Assembly: GCF_000787575.1 (NCBI RefSeq)
Contig: NW_012236532.1
Span: 248,001 to 312,000, forward strand
Direction of reading: 5' to 3'
Length of the DNA: 64,000 nt
Source: Acytostelium subglobosum LB1
Lineage: Eukaryota; Evosea; Eumycetozoa; Acytosteliales; Acytosteliaceae
A program made the position numbers and the translations under genes. Shown piece by piece: positions 1-9,863 of this stretch. The stretch's first letter is position 1, and each line of letters opens with the position of its first letter. A model generated the notes under the pieces. It saw nothing but the letters and a program-made list of their open reading frames with translations, was not told the DNA's origin and did not search any database.

Positions 1-932
1 GCAGCGAACAAACATCTCACTGTTGGACGACTTACAGGACTTTGTGATGTTCACCTTGTGGAATGTACCTCTGGTCATTAGACGACTGTGGGGATACGTG
101 TTGGTTGGTCTATCATTCGTGGCCTTCCTCTATCTCAACAATGGCATTGTAGTTGGTGATCGCAGTAACCATGAATCATCGTTCCACTTTGCTCAGCTAC
201 TCTACTTCTCTCTGTACACTACATTGTTCAATGCACCATCCATCTTGCTATCATTCCTTAATAGCCACAGAGAGGCTGCACGCGATCCACTCTCATTCCT
301 TCGAGCCATAGGCAACAACCCAACCATGGCACTTCGTCTAATCATATCATCATCAGTATTCTTCTTCAAGATGATTCAACTATATACGTATGTTCCAACT
401 TTGTCCAACTATCAATTGCTTGCTAATACTCTTCATTCATTCAATCAATCATAGCTATACACATATATTCATACTCTCGGACAACAGACATTATAGCTTC
501 TATCTTTGGAATAGAGTTTTCGTTCCATATCCCAACTCAAAGTACTTCCTGATACCATTCTATATCTATTCAATATGGCAGATGTGGACATCATTGAGAG
601 CGGCCTCCAAGTCAATGCTCTGGGCACTATTCTACCTACTTAGCGTAGCGATCGTACTACTACCCTCACCACTATTCGAGTGTCGTTACTTCATTGTACC
701 ATTCATGATATATCAACTCAATTCATTCACATCAACATCATCAACAACTGTTATAACTTCCAAACCATCTTCCACCTCCTCCTCCACCTCATCATCCTCC
801 AACTCCTCACAACTTGCAGGAACAATACTCGACATTCTATTTGTAATTGCAATCAATGCTGTATCGATTTATGTATTCATCAAGTATCCATTCAAGTATC
901 CCGATGGAACTGTCGGAAGGTTCTTTTGGTGA
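1..932 (+). CDS. alg10: ALG10-type alpha-1,2-glucosyltransferase, C-terminal part (5' end outside window)
   Basis: ALG10/DIE2 adds the terminal alpha-1,2-glucose to the lipid-linked oligosaccharide on the lumenal side of the ER, before N-glycan transfer. The frame is already open at base 2 (…RTNISLLDD…), so the start lies upstream of the window. An intron at 388-454 (GTATGT…CATAG) joins the exons so that the protein reads YTYTHIFILSDNRHYSFYLWNR. This matches the family signature LADNRHYTFYxW. Several hydrophobic segments flank it, and the protein ends VGRFFW, like the RFMW end usual for ALG10. A Ser/Thr-rich stretch (about 725-825) lies in the last loop and looks like lineage-specific low complexity. 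Stop at 930-932. Identity is sure from the DNRHY motif and C-terminus; only the N-terminal part is missing. Confidence 0.92.
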
Positions 933-1138
933 TCTGATCATGAAGGTGGAAGACGAACCATCACCCATCACCCATCACTTCAGTTCATATTTATTCCTGG
1001 AAAAAGACTAACTAATCTCGAGCGAGCGTGTGAAGGAACATCAAACTTTTGAAACGCCACACGTTAATTTTTCCATCAACCAAAAACAAATACATTCAAC
1101 CAAGTGAATGGTTGCCATAGATAATAATAAAACAATCA

Positions 1139-2674
1139 ATGGAATATCTAAGCAGAGTACTTCTTCCAAAGAAAAGAAAGAGTGTTGAAGATGATGGCTC
1201 CACTTCCATCACATCCACTAGTTCCACAACCTCCACTTCTACCTCCATCAACGACAACAACGATAATAACAATAATAATAATACCAAAACAAAGTTTAAG
1301 AATAAGTTTGCCATAAAGTATAATAATGAGAAATATGATAATGATAAGACTTATTATAAGTCTGATGTGGACCAGGAGAAGTTGAGCCCGAATAAACAAG
1401 CAACGTTGTGTGATTTCCTAATTAATCACAAGGAGCCAGAGTTTGAATTGGAGCATCCACTTCCAATTCCTGAAGTTATCAATCTTAGAGATAACTCTGG
1501 CGTACTACATTGGTGTCCTGGATTCCTCACATCGCGAATGGCTGGTGTACTTCAACGCCATCTCACTCAAGTTCTCAAACTGGAGCAGAGAGAAATGAAG
1601 ATGTACGATCGAGTGGTACCATTGCCCCGACTCATGGCATGGATGTCCCATGAAGATGCCGTGTCGATGTACTCTGAAGAGAAAAGCCAGACAGTGTGGA
1701 CACCACCAATGCTCATTCTCAAGAATGCCCTGGAAACAATGCTCAATGTGGAGTTTGAATACGTCCTCATCAATTATTATAGAGATGGAAAGGATCATAT
1801 CAGTTTCCATTCAGACAAGGAAGCTAGACACGAGATGACCCGAGTCATTGCATCTCTCTCACTTGGCGCAACCAGACGTTTCATTCTGAAACATATTGAA
1901 TCAAAGGAGACCATGGAGTACTCGCTTCATGCTGGAGACTTGATTGTGATGGCAGGCGAAACACAGAATCATTGGATGCACATGGTTCCCAAAGAGCCAA
2001 GGGTCATCACTCCTAGGATCAACCTAACTTTCAGATGTAAGATGCCTGATGCGGCCAAAGAGCTACAGATCACACCAGCAACTCAAACACCTTCATCCAC
2101 TCCTCTCTCATTGGAAAATTTCACTGGTCCAACACCACCTACACAACCTCCAATGTCACCAGAGAGACAATTATCACCTTACTTGACTCCAGAATCACTT
2201 CCACCTCCTGTCTCCAAGCCCTCTCCACCAGCTCCACCAATCAAACCAAACAATGAACCTCCTTTACTTCAACTGGCGCCTCGCTCACCACCACCAAAGC
2301 TACGACCAACTCTTTCATTACCAACCATCAAGTTTGGAAACAAGTTGACTCTTCCTGTATCCATTGCACCTTCCTTATCTGCTTCCAAACTGGCAAAAGG
2401 ATCAACTTCTGCGCTCTCCCCACCCAACAAACTCTCTGCCCTGCAACATCCTCCACTTCCTCTTTCTCCTCCTCGATCTGTGACAACACCAACAAACAAA
2501 CGACTTTCACTACCAACCTTAAAACCTTCACATCCATTGACCATCCTGTCATTGGGAACCAAGAAGCCATTGCTTCAACCTCAGCCGCCAACGAATCAAG
2601 TTCCAGTACGACCACTATCCAACAGCAATCAAGTTAAAGATGATCTTGATGGTCTGGACTTTGACTTTGATTGA
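1139..2674 (+). CDS. AlkB-family 2-oxoglutarate/Fe(II) dioxygenase, ALKBH2/3-like DNA dealkylase
   Basis: Single-exon gene, 511 aa. AlkB enzymes oxidatively remove alkyl groups from nucleic-acid bases using Fe(II) and 2-oxoglutarate. The catalytic domain spans residues about 118-302. It has the H224-S-D226 facial pair, distal H281 (NHWMHMVP) and the 2-oxoglutarate arginines R293 and R299 in PRINLTFR, the ALKBH2/3 form of RxNxTxR. The segment EYVLINYYRDGKDHISFHSD also fits ALKBH2. The N-terminus carries a basic PKKRKS cluster (residues 10-15), a likely nuclear signal. It is followed by a Ser/Thr/Asn tract and then QATLCDFL (87-94), which resembles a PCNA-interacting PIP box. The C-terminal 200 residues are Pro/Ser-rich and probably disordered. 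ALKBH2 and ALKBH3 cannot be told apart here. The first in-frame ATG was chosen; the carrier gene ends 47 bp downstream on the opposite strand. Confidence 0.92.
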   Translation: MEYLSRVLLPKKRKSVEDDGSTSITSTSSTTSTSTSINDNNDNNNNNNTKTKFKNKFAIKYNNEKYDNDKTYYKSDVDQEKLSPNKQATLCDFLINHKEPEFELEHPLPIPEVINLRDNSGVLHWCPGFLTSRMAGVLQRHLTQVLKLEQREMKMYDRVVPLPRLMAWMSHEDAVSMYSEEKSQTVWTPPMLILKNALETMLNVEFEYVLINYYRDGKDHISFHSDKEARHEMTRVIASLSLGATRRFILKHIESKETMEYSLHAGDLIVMAGETQNHWMHMVPKEPRVITPRINLTFRCKMPDAAKELQITPATQTPSSTPLSLENFTGPTPPTQPPMSPERQLSPYLTPESLPPPVSKPSPPAPPIKPNNEPPLLQLAPRSPPPKLRPTLSLPTIKFGNKLTLPVSIAPSLSASKLAKGSTSALSPPNKLSALQHPPLPLSPPRSVTTPTNKRLSLPTLKPSHPLTILSLGTKKPLLQPQPPTNQVPVRPLSNSNQVKDDLDGLDFDFD

Positions 2675-2721
2675 TAGTGCAATGTATAAATATGTATATA
2701 TAACAAGGTATTCCATCAGAT

Positions 2722-3711
2722 TTACTTCAAGTAGTTGGAGAAGAAGTGCTTGAGTTGTTCGTCTGTGGGTGGGTGATTGATCGTTTGATTGATTGGTTAG
2801 TGGCGGGTGAAGGGGCATTGCGTTTGGGGGTTTGATAACTTACATGCAGCGATAGTAATAGCATTACCAGGAGCGATCCAGAGTACTCTGGCACCCATTC
2901 CCTTGACAAATGCTCTTGGACCCTCTTCCTTCATGATGCGTTGGAATCCATCGATGATTCCCTTGTATGTTTGCTCGCCTGCTCTTGACACCTGTATTCT
3001 AGTTCTGATCACATCGAGTGGACATGTAACGGCGGCCGCCACTGAGCCGGCAAAGAAACCGCTGGCCAGTTGGAATGGCAGGGGAAGCTGGTCGTCGGCC
3101 TCCAATGACAGCGACCTCTTGGCCGCACGCTTGGTCTGCTCGTACGTGGCAAAGTAGATGCCGACCAGAGGACCAAAGGTCATGAGCGAAGGCAAGAAGC
3201 CCTTGTAGAAACCACGAATGCCCTCCTCGTGGTAGATCACGGAGCAGGCGTGGAATGAACCGCGGTAGAATGTCTGTGTTGGGTTGAGGCTGTATGTTGA
3301 GTTCTGCACCTGAAGACGCTGCTTGATGATGTCCATCGGGGTCCAGATCATGGCGCCCGCGACATCGGCCACCAGCCCACTGAGGAAGTGGTTGGCGGGG
3401 CCGTCGCCCAACGACGTCTGTTTCAGATAGGACTTGGAGTACTCGTATCCGTAGAAGTAGAGTGCGTGTGCTGGGATGGTGGCTGTGAGCACGATGGGGA
3501 AGCCCTTGTACAGGTACTTGAAGCCCTCGCGATTCAAGATCGATTGAAAGGCATTGAATGTACCCGTATACTTTTGTTGGCCAACCTTCTCAACCTGCAT
3601 CCTAGCTCTGATTGTATCGATCGGGTGCATAATACCATCAGCCAGCACACCCGATGTTGCACCTGTCAACAGTTGTAGATATGGTGAGTCCAATGTACCT
3701 TCCTTTCCCAT
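2722..3711 (-). CDS. Mitochondrial carrier (SLC25) family protein
   Basis: Two exons: 3711-2844 and 2762-2722, with intron 2843-2763 (GTAAGT…CACAG). The spliced product is 302 aa, the usual carrier length. Three Solcar repeats are seen with signatures HPIDTIRAR, TPMDIIKQR and CPLDVIRTR, each followed by the acidic/glycine motif (EGFKYLYKG, EGIRGFYKG, EGPRAFVKG). This gives six membrane helices in the inner mitochondrial membrane. Without splicing the frame runs on into an implausible tail; the second exon supplies a normal end (YEQLKHFFSNYLK). The substrate cannot be named; the first-repeat segment AHALYFYGYEYSK resembles carriers of the Mrs3/4 and SAM-carrier side of the family only loosely. 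It shares a 526 bp divergent promoter region with the SS18-like gene. Confidence 0.93.
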
Positions 3712-4237
3712 CTTCTTGTTTATGTTATATATATATATTATATTATGCTATATCTATGTATTAGTACTAATGTATGTACTTTGATTGATTGATTGAGATC
3801 AACTTTATGTCACCATTCAATCAATCATTCGAGTGAAAGAACTGTCGTTCGGTCGGCTACTGTGGGACACGAACCACGAAACTATGATCCCGATATATAT
3901 TATAATATATCCCGTCATTTAAATTCATTGTTATAACTTCCCAACTTCAATGATTAATGTGTAATTAATATACATGCATATGATTACTTGTTGTGTATGA
4001 TTGGTCAAGTGCATAATAAAGTGTTATCCTGTGGATGTCGACTTGATAGCTTGTTTGTGTGTTTGGCGCGCTACAAATGGGCTTGGATTGGCGAAGTGAG
4101 TGTGAGACCCAAAGAAGAAGAACTTATTCACTCAACCATTCAATAGTTCATTCATTCATACCTATATATATATTTAAAGGTGAGATGCAGATACAGACAC
4201 ATGCTCATCGCCTGTGGAATAAGTGGCCAAACAAACA
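3712..4237. other. Divergent intergenic region between carrier and SS18-like genes
   Basis: The region is AT-rich and holds both promoters. It contains an imperfect AT palindrome around 3889-3912 and one perfect E2F-type octamer, TTTGGCGC, at 4062-4069. No coding potential was seen. Confidence 0.6.
4062..4069 (+). promoter_or_regulatory. E2F-type site (TTTGGCGC)
   Basis: A perfect match to the E2F consensus TTTSSCGC, inside TTTGGCGCGC, 169 bp upstream of the SS18-like start codon. One octamer can occur by chance, but the motif is GC-rich in AT-rich surroundings. Whether it is used is inference. Confidence 0.3.
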
Positions 4238-5663
4238 ATGATGACAGATGAATACCCAATAGTATCTAATAACAATATTAATAGTAGTAATAGCAATAGC
4301 AATAGTAATGGTAATGGTAATGGTAATAGTAATGGCAGTATAGTGTTGCCACCACATCCTCAGAGAATATCAATAAAGAAGGTAACAATCTTCGCTCGAC
4401 TGACTCATGACTCAACTTGACTTACTAACTCAACTCAACTCAACTCAACTCAATATAGCTGTTGGAGGAGAATGAGTTGTTCATCAGTACTATAGTGGAG
4501 AACCAGAATGCCAATAGACTACATGAATGTGTCGTGTATGTGTTTGTACTACCTACTTGCATCATGGCATATGACAAAGACAACTAACATTGAACATTCA
4601 GTTACCAACTTAAACTACATCAGAACCTTTGCCATCTGGCGGCGATCGCTGATACACAACAACAACTTGTAACTATCACGATGCTAACTCGCGAGAATCC
4701 GTTCATTCAATCACTGACCATCATTCGTTCACATAGCTCAAACAACAGTCGCTCCACCTGTTGATCCAGAAGACACAGCAACAACAACTACAACAAGCAC
4801 AACTACAACAACAGCAGCAACTGCTACAACAACAGCAACAACAACAACCCAAACATACAGATACCAATCAATCCAAACAGATGACGACATCTCCTCCTAC
4901 TTCATATGTACATTCATCTTCACCAACCTTTAACAACATGGAGTCATCACCATCACAAGATGCAGACAACATGGATACAGCTGGAGGTTATTCATCGTCT
5001 CCACCCGTTGACTCTCCTCCCCACTCTCAGGCAGATGATGTGCCATCACAAATGTCTGACAATGGACATCATCAACTTCATCAGGCGCAATCACAATCAC
5101 AATCACAACTACAACAATGGCGAAACAATCAAAAGGATCGACCAACCTCCAAGTACATAATAACCCCAAGCAACACAGACATTGCCTCAATCTTTGGCAG
5201 CCATCGATTTCCTCCTCCACCATCATCCACAACAACATCGACATCATCCACTCCCATGCCAGTCCCAGCACAAGCACCAGCCCCGACACATGTACATTAT
5301 ACCCAAGCAACACCTCCACAGATCGAATCATTACCTCCACCTGTAGCGCTGGCGACACATTGGCAGACGTCCAATCTGCTGACGACATCACAGAAGCAAC
5401 AATTGGAATCATTACAGGAAAGACACAAGCAGCTGCAGGCGCAGATATATACTTACAGGACATCAAAGGTGCCTAAACTGAAGCAGGCCAAGTCACCATT
5501 CCAACAGCTGCAGCTGATGAACTGCCAGATGCAGATCGATGCCTGGGAGCAACAGCTCAGGAAGATTGAGACGATCCTGGCGTCGCAGCCACACGAGCAA
5601 GAGCAATACCTCGAAGACAATGAAGTTAAGAAGCTGACGAGACAAGTCTCGTCGGCCCCGTGA
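4238..5663 (+). CDS. SS18/GIF-like SWI/SNF subunit with SNH domain
   Basis: Four exons: 4238-4381, 4459-4535, 4602-4668, 4737-5663; 404 aa. SS18 (SYT) proteins are subunits of SWI/SNF (BAF) remodellers, and plant GIFs are transcription co-activators of the same fold. After an Asn/Ser-rich leader, residues about 45-105 read KLLEENELFISTIVENQNAN…ECVVYQLKLHQNLCHLAAIAD. This aligns with the SNH domain (LLEENQFLIQCIMDYQ…YQQILHRNLVYLATIAD). It becomes visible only after three introns are removed, and all phases agree. The rest is a Gln-rich tract, then Ser/Pro/Thr-rich sequence, with a coiled-coil-like end (TSQKQQLESLQERHKQLQAQ). The ATG at 4238 is the first in frame. Intron 1 carries a CTCAA pentanucleotide repeat next to its acceptor. 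Gln-rich C-termini are usual in this family. Confidence 0.85.
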
Positions 5664-6009
5664 TATAGTTAACAGTGCAACAAAGGGACAACAGGCAACA
5701 ACGACAACCACTACTACAATGTATGGTCGTCGCTGGCTGGGAGCTGATTATTATTACACATGACTGGTCGTGGCTGTGCTGGGCTGCGTATGTGGCGTTG
5801 GGTGATTGCCAATGTCTCGGTCGGTCGAATGGATGGGATGGGAAGGGAAGGGAGGGATTGGGGAATTTACATTTGAGGTGTTGGTGTCGCTGCTGTGTTG
5901 TCGATGCTGCTGTTATGTGTTTGAAGTGTAAAGTTTGTTGTTTGATTGCCGCTGTGCTGCTACCACAACAGGGTAGCCGCGTCTGTTATCAGAGGGGTCT
6001 AGATTGGTA
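5664..6009. other. Convergent intergenic region
   Basis: It lies between the stops of the SS18-like gene (+) and the SERF gene (-). TG/GCTG-rich sequence, presumably the two 3' UTRs; nothing else seen. Confidence 0.5.
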
Positions 6010-6358
6010 TTATTTCTTTGCTCTTGCAGCTGCTGCGGCATCTTCTTCCTCCTTCTTCTTCTTCTCTTCAAAAGCCTTCTGCTTCTCCAAGACTGCCATC
6101 CTGTCTCTGTATTATACATCATCATCATCATTATCATTAGTAACCAGGTTGTACATCAACCATTATCAACATTCAATAACAAACCTTTCCTGTCTATCGA
6201 CAAAAGAACCCTCTTGTCCCTTCTTTGGACCCTTGGCAGCTCTAGCCTCAGATCTCTTCCTATCAATCTCTCTTTGATTTCCTCCTGTTTATGTTTGTTG
6301 TTGTGTTAGTATCACTCATTCAATCAATCAATCAATCATTCATATACATACTGGTCAT
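6010..6358 (-). CDS. SERF/4F5-family small charged protein
   Basis: Three exons: 6358-6352, 6284-6185, 6106-6010, giving 67 aa. The family (small EDRK-rich factor, MOAG-4) consists of short, disordered, highly charged proteins that bind nucleic acid and promote amyloid nucleation. The spliced N-terminus MTRGNQREIDRKRSEARAA matches the SERF hallmark M(A/T)RGNQR. The rest (VLEKQKAFEEKKKKEEED…AKK) keeps the Lys/Glu-rich helix. The first coding exon is only 7 nt (ATGACCA), and MTRGNQR appears only after splicing, so no single frame shows the gene. Its introns begin GTATGT and GTTTGT. It is divergent from the FNIP gene 271 bp away. Confidence in the family is high from the N-terminal motif. Confidence 0.9.
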
Positions 6359-6629
6359 TTTTATATAAATAGAATATCCTCCAATACAATGGGATTGTAG
6401 TCTGAAAAGACCTTATTAATTATTTATTTGTTTACAAATAGAGTGCTGTTGTAGAATGTGATGTGATTGATTGATTGAATGAAGAGGCAGACATGTGAAG
6501 GGAGCTCCCCACACATCCAACAATCAAGAAAAAACAAGGACTTTGACACTTGAACACCTAGTTTCCAACACAACACTTCCAAATGCTTGTATGTTATATT
6601 AATACAACATAGAGATAATATATATATTT

Positions 6630-8135
6630 ATGCATATTATGGAGACACTACCAATATTGGTAATAAGAAGGATAGTACAATTCCTTGGTGATAATTCAGA
6701 TATTGTCTGTTTATCATTGACTTGCAAAGAGTTGTTTGAAAAGAGATATGCAATCATACATACAATACTAAACTATAAACATAAAAGTAGAATACATGAT
6801 TGTTATCTACAACAACAATCTATTATAATATCTAGTTTATTACCATCTTTTAAAGATGTTATACAACCATTATTATTGGAATTGGATAATAATAACAAAC
6901 ATAGACAATACTTTAATTATCGTACAACATTGAATAATGATAATAGTATTATACCTGAAGGTACAACAAAGATATTGTATACTGTGCAGTATACTACAAA
7001 TTATACAAAGGAGCATGTCAAAAGTCTGCCCGAGGGCACACTTAAGGCGATCTACGCCTTAGGTGATAGTCTATGGGTGGCGCCCTCTCGACTTCCACGC
7101 TCTCTCACATCGTTGACGATGAACTATCATTACAATATGCCCTATCGTAATGGTCCACCATGTCTACGGAGTCTAAAGTTTGGTTATTCATTTGATCGGA
7201 TTCTTCGGCCTGGGGACCTACCAACGTCCCTAACCAAGCTTGTGTTTGGCGGAGCGTTCAATACGAGATTTCAACCCGGTTCCTTGCCACCATCACTCAT
7301 AACACTGCGTCTTGTCTCATACGTACATGAAATACCACCCAATATCTTGCCACAATCTTTGAGGACACTTGACACTGGATACGCATTCTCCAAACCATTC
7401 GTTCAAGGAGCCTTGCCCTCCTTCTTGACCCATCTCACTCTTGGAGGCATGTATATACCTGAATTCCTTCCAAACATACTGCCCTCTGGTCTACAGAGAC
7501 TTGAGATCACCAAGTCAACATTGGAGCCAATGGATACCACCAATATCCCAGAACATACTATCTTGGTCATCACAATGAGATTGGAAAGGTGTCGTCTGGA
7601 CAATGCAAGACAACTTATTCTGCCACCAACACTTGTCAAACTTACACTCTTTGATAGTAAGGTCATTACACCCTTGAATACTGGCATACTTCCTCCAACC
7701 TTGATGGCCTTGGAAATTGGGTATGGCTTCAAACATAAGTTTGGTAAGGACACACTTCCACCATCACTCACCGAACTACTCGTGCATGAGACCTACCCAC
7801 ATGGTCTTGAACATGCTCCAAGCTCACTGAAATACATTGGCATTGACAGGCAAGTGTATGCCAATCCTACATATCCTTGGTGTCCAAGTACATTGTTCAA
7901 CAAAGCGCTAAAGAGTGATCAGAAGGATAAATCTCTGTGGTTGCCATTCCATCCAAACATCCACACCTATCACATCTATCCATTCAATGGTCGCGATGTT
8001 ACACCTCCAAGAGTAACTCAAGAAAGGATCATTCTGCGAGTGCTTGATCAAAAGGGTACACTGCTGCTATCTGACAAGTTTGTTGGAATGCTCATTCCAA
8101 CACAAGACATCAACTTCACTCACACTAAGAATTAG
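6630..8135 (+). CDS. FNIP-repeat protein with N-terminal F-box-like motif
   Basis: Single exon, 501 aa. Residues about 4-45 (METLPILVIRRIVQFLGDNSDIVCLSLTCKELFE) resemble an F-box, the Skp1-binding motif of SCF ubiquitin ligases. From about residue 140 a series of 20-25 aa repeats follows the pattern LPxSLTxLxxGxxF (for example LPTSLTKLVFGGAFN, LPPSLITLRLV, LPQSLRTLDTGYAF, LPPSLTELLV). These are FNIP repeats, an LRR-like module greatly expanded in dictyostelids and giant viruses. A substrate-receptor role for an SCF ligase is inferred from the architecture. ATG 6630 follows an AT-rich leader; a second in-frame Met lies three codons on. Such genes form large, fast-evolving families, so no orthologue is proposed. 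Confidence 0.85.
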   Translation: MHIMETLPILVIRRIVQFLGDNSDIVCLSLTCKELFEKRYAIIHTILNYKHKSRIHDCYLQQQSIIISSLLPSFKDVIQPLLLELDNNNKHRQYFNYRTTLNNDNSIIPEGTTKILYTVQYTTNYTKEHVKSLPEGTLKAIYALGDSLWVAPSRLPRSLTSLTMNYHYNMPYRNGPPCLRSLKFGYSFDRILRPGDLPTSLTKLVFGGAFNTRFQPGSLPPSLITLRLVSYVHEIPPNILPQSLRTLDTGYAFSKPFVQGALPSFLTHLTLGGMYIPEFLPNILPSGLQRLEITKSTLEPMDTTNIPEHTILVITMRLERCRLDNARQLILPPTLVKLTLFDSKVITPLNTGILPPTLMALEIGYGFKHKFGKDTLPPSLTELLVHETYPHGLEHAPSSLKYIGIDRQVYANPTYPWCPSTLFNKALKSDQKDKSLWLPFHPNIHTYHIYPFNGRDVTPPRVTQERIILRVLDQKGTLLLSDKFVGMLIPTQDINFTHTKN

Positions 8136-9863
8136 AATGAATTCTTTGCTTTGTTGCGATGTAGGTCAAACAATGAAGCAAGTCAAGGCCTCAGTTGGCA
8201 GTATAATTAGATTTATAAAGTAGATTTACAATCGATTATTGGATGGGATGGATGTTGGACCGAATGACGCGCATCTGGCCATCACCCCGTCAACAATTCA
8301 AATAATAATATTATTAATCACGAGAAAATATTGATTTGGTGTGGTGTTTGATGGGCTTTTTGGGGGCCTGATGGGGTCCGTTGGGCCTCAAGAATTATCC
8401 AATTCAAAAGTCATATCTTAGTGTTGTTGCATTGATACTCTCTAACTTTCCAACACTTCCCTTCTACCTCTGACTGACATTCTTACTTACCATCTTTGAT
8501 TTTAGTAACAGTTACTTATCATTCAATCGTTCATTCATACATACATACATTTCATTGTATAACATCAACTTACACCTCGACGTCCAATCAATCAATCAAG
8601 ATTGTGTGTTCTTAGTGATTAGATAATCAACTTCGAACGGACCAGAGACAGACATCTACTCGTGGAGTTTGATTCGTAGAGAGTAAGTCATTATATTTGG
8701 ATTATCTGTATGCATCGCCAATGCATCTCCTATTATTACAACCTATACTTTGGCCATCAATCAATCAACTCAATCCATCCATCACCCAAGATTGATTGAT
8801 TGTTTGGACTTGAGAGGGAGTGTGTTTATGTGGAGATCTAACAAACGCGAACAGACAAACATATTGACATCTAAGAAGTCAATAACACACCACACTACAC
8901 ATAACACGATACTGTATCAGTTATCTCCACAAATCAACCTACACACTCTCCTCAACACTCACTCAATCAATCAATCAATCAGTGTGTTTGTTTTATAAAT
9001 GGATGGACACACACACTCACACATATATAGGATGTCAATGGTATTGGCATGGCCTGGCAGTGTCAATGTCCATCACTTCTCGTTGATGTCGGAACACCAA
9101 ATTTAATACCAACTCTAGAGTGTTGTGTGTGTGTGTGTGTTTTACTCTGATGATGTGTTCCTCATCACACTCGTTCATTCACACTCAATCAATCAATCAA
9201 TCAAACAAACACAACTTCCACCCACTACGACCACTACCACCATCCAAACAAACACACATCCTATCCTAAGACAGCCCCTGCCCGTCGCGCCAAAGGCTAC
9301 ATACAGTATCCATCAAAGTGGTCATTACCCAACAGCACCAGCACAATTATCCTATAATTATCAACCAAACAGCTCCGCCGCTTTATCACTATCCACCATC
9401 ATTCATTCATCAATCCAAATCCAAATCAATCCACAGCACAAGCACAACGTACTGCGTTCTGATTTATCAAGTTACTTCTTAGTAGTTTTGTCATATATCT
9501 CTCTATCCATCCATCCATCCATCTCAATCAATCAATCAATCAGACGGCATCCATCTCAGCAGTAGCAGCTACTACTTTTAGCAACTATTCTATCCCTGTC
9601 CATCAGTCCATCAATCCATCCAATCAATCCAATCAATCAATCAAACAATCCATTCCATTTTGGATACTTTAACTGTTCCTGCTTGGACTGAACAACCTTT
9701 ACTAATCTTTCCCGATCTCCACTTCCATCATCATCATCCATCTTTCCAACACTTTCAGTAATAATACATACCTTAGAGAGAACTATACTCTATCAATCAT
9801 TGTATACAACAACACCAAACAACCAACCAATCAACCAACCAACTTCATATACATACATATACA
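8136..9863. other. Long intergenic region / leader upstream of the CH-repeat gene
   Basis: 1.7 kb with many CAATCAATC and CATTCATTC runs, a TG run near 9123-9140 and CCATCCATC tracts near 9505 and 9600. Open frames here are low complexity and not convincing. It probably holds the promoter and 5' UTR, perhaps with a leader intron, of the CH-domain gene. Confidence 0.5.

Noticed and set aside
9125-9565. 146-codon ORF with INQSI repeats
   Set aside because: Composed of translated CAATCAATC simple repeats in non-coding DNA.
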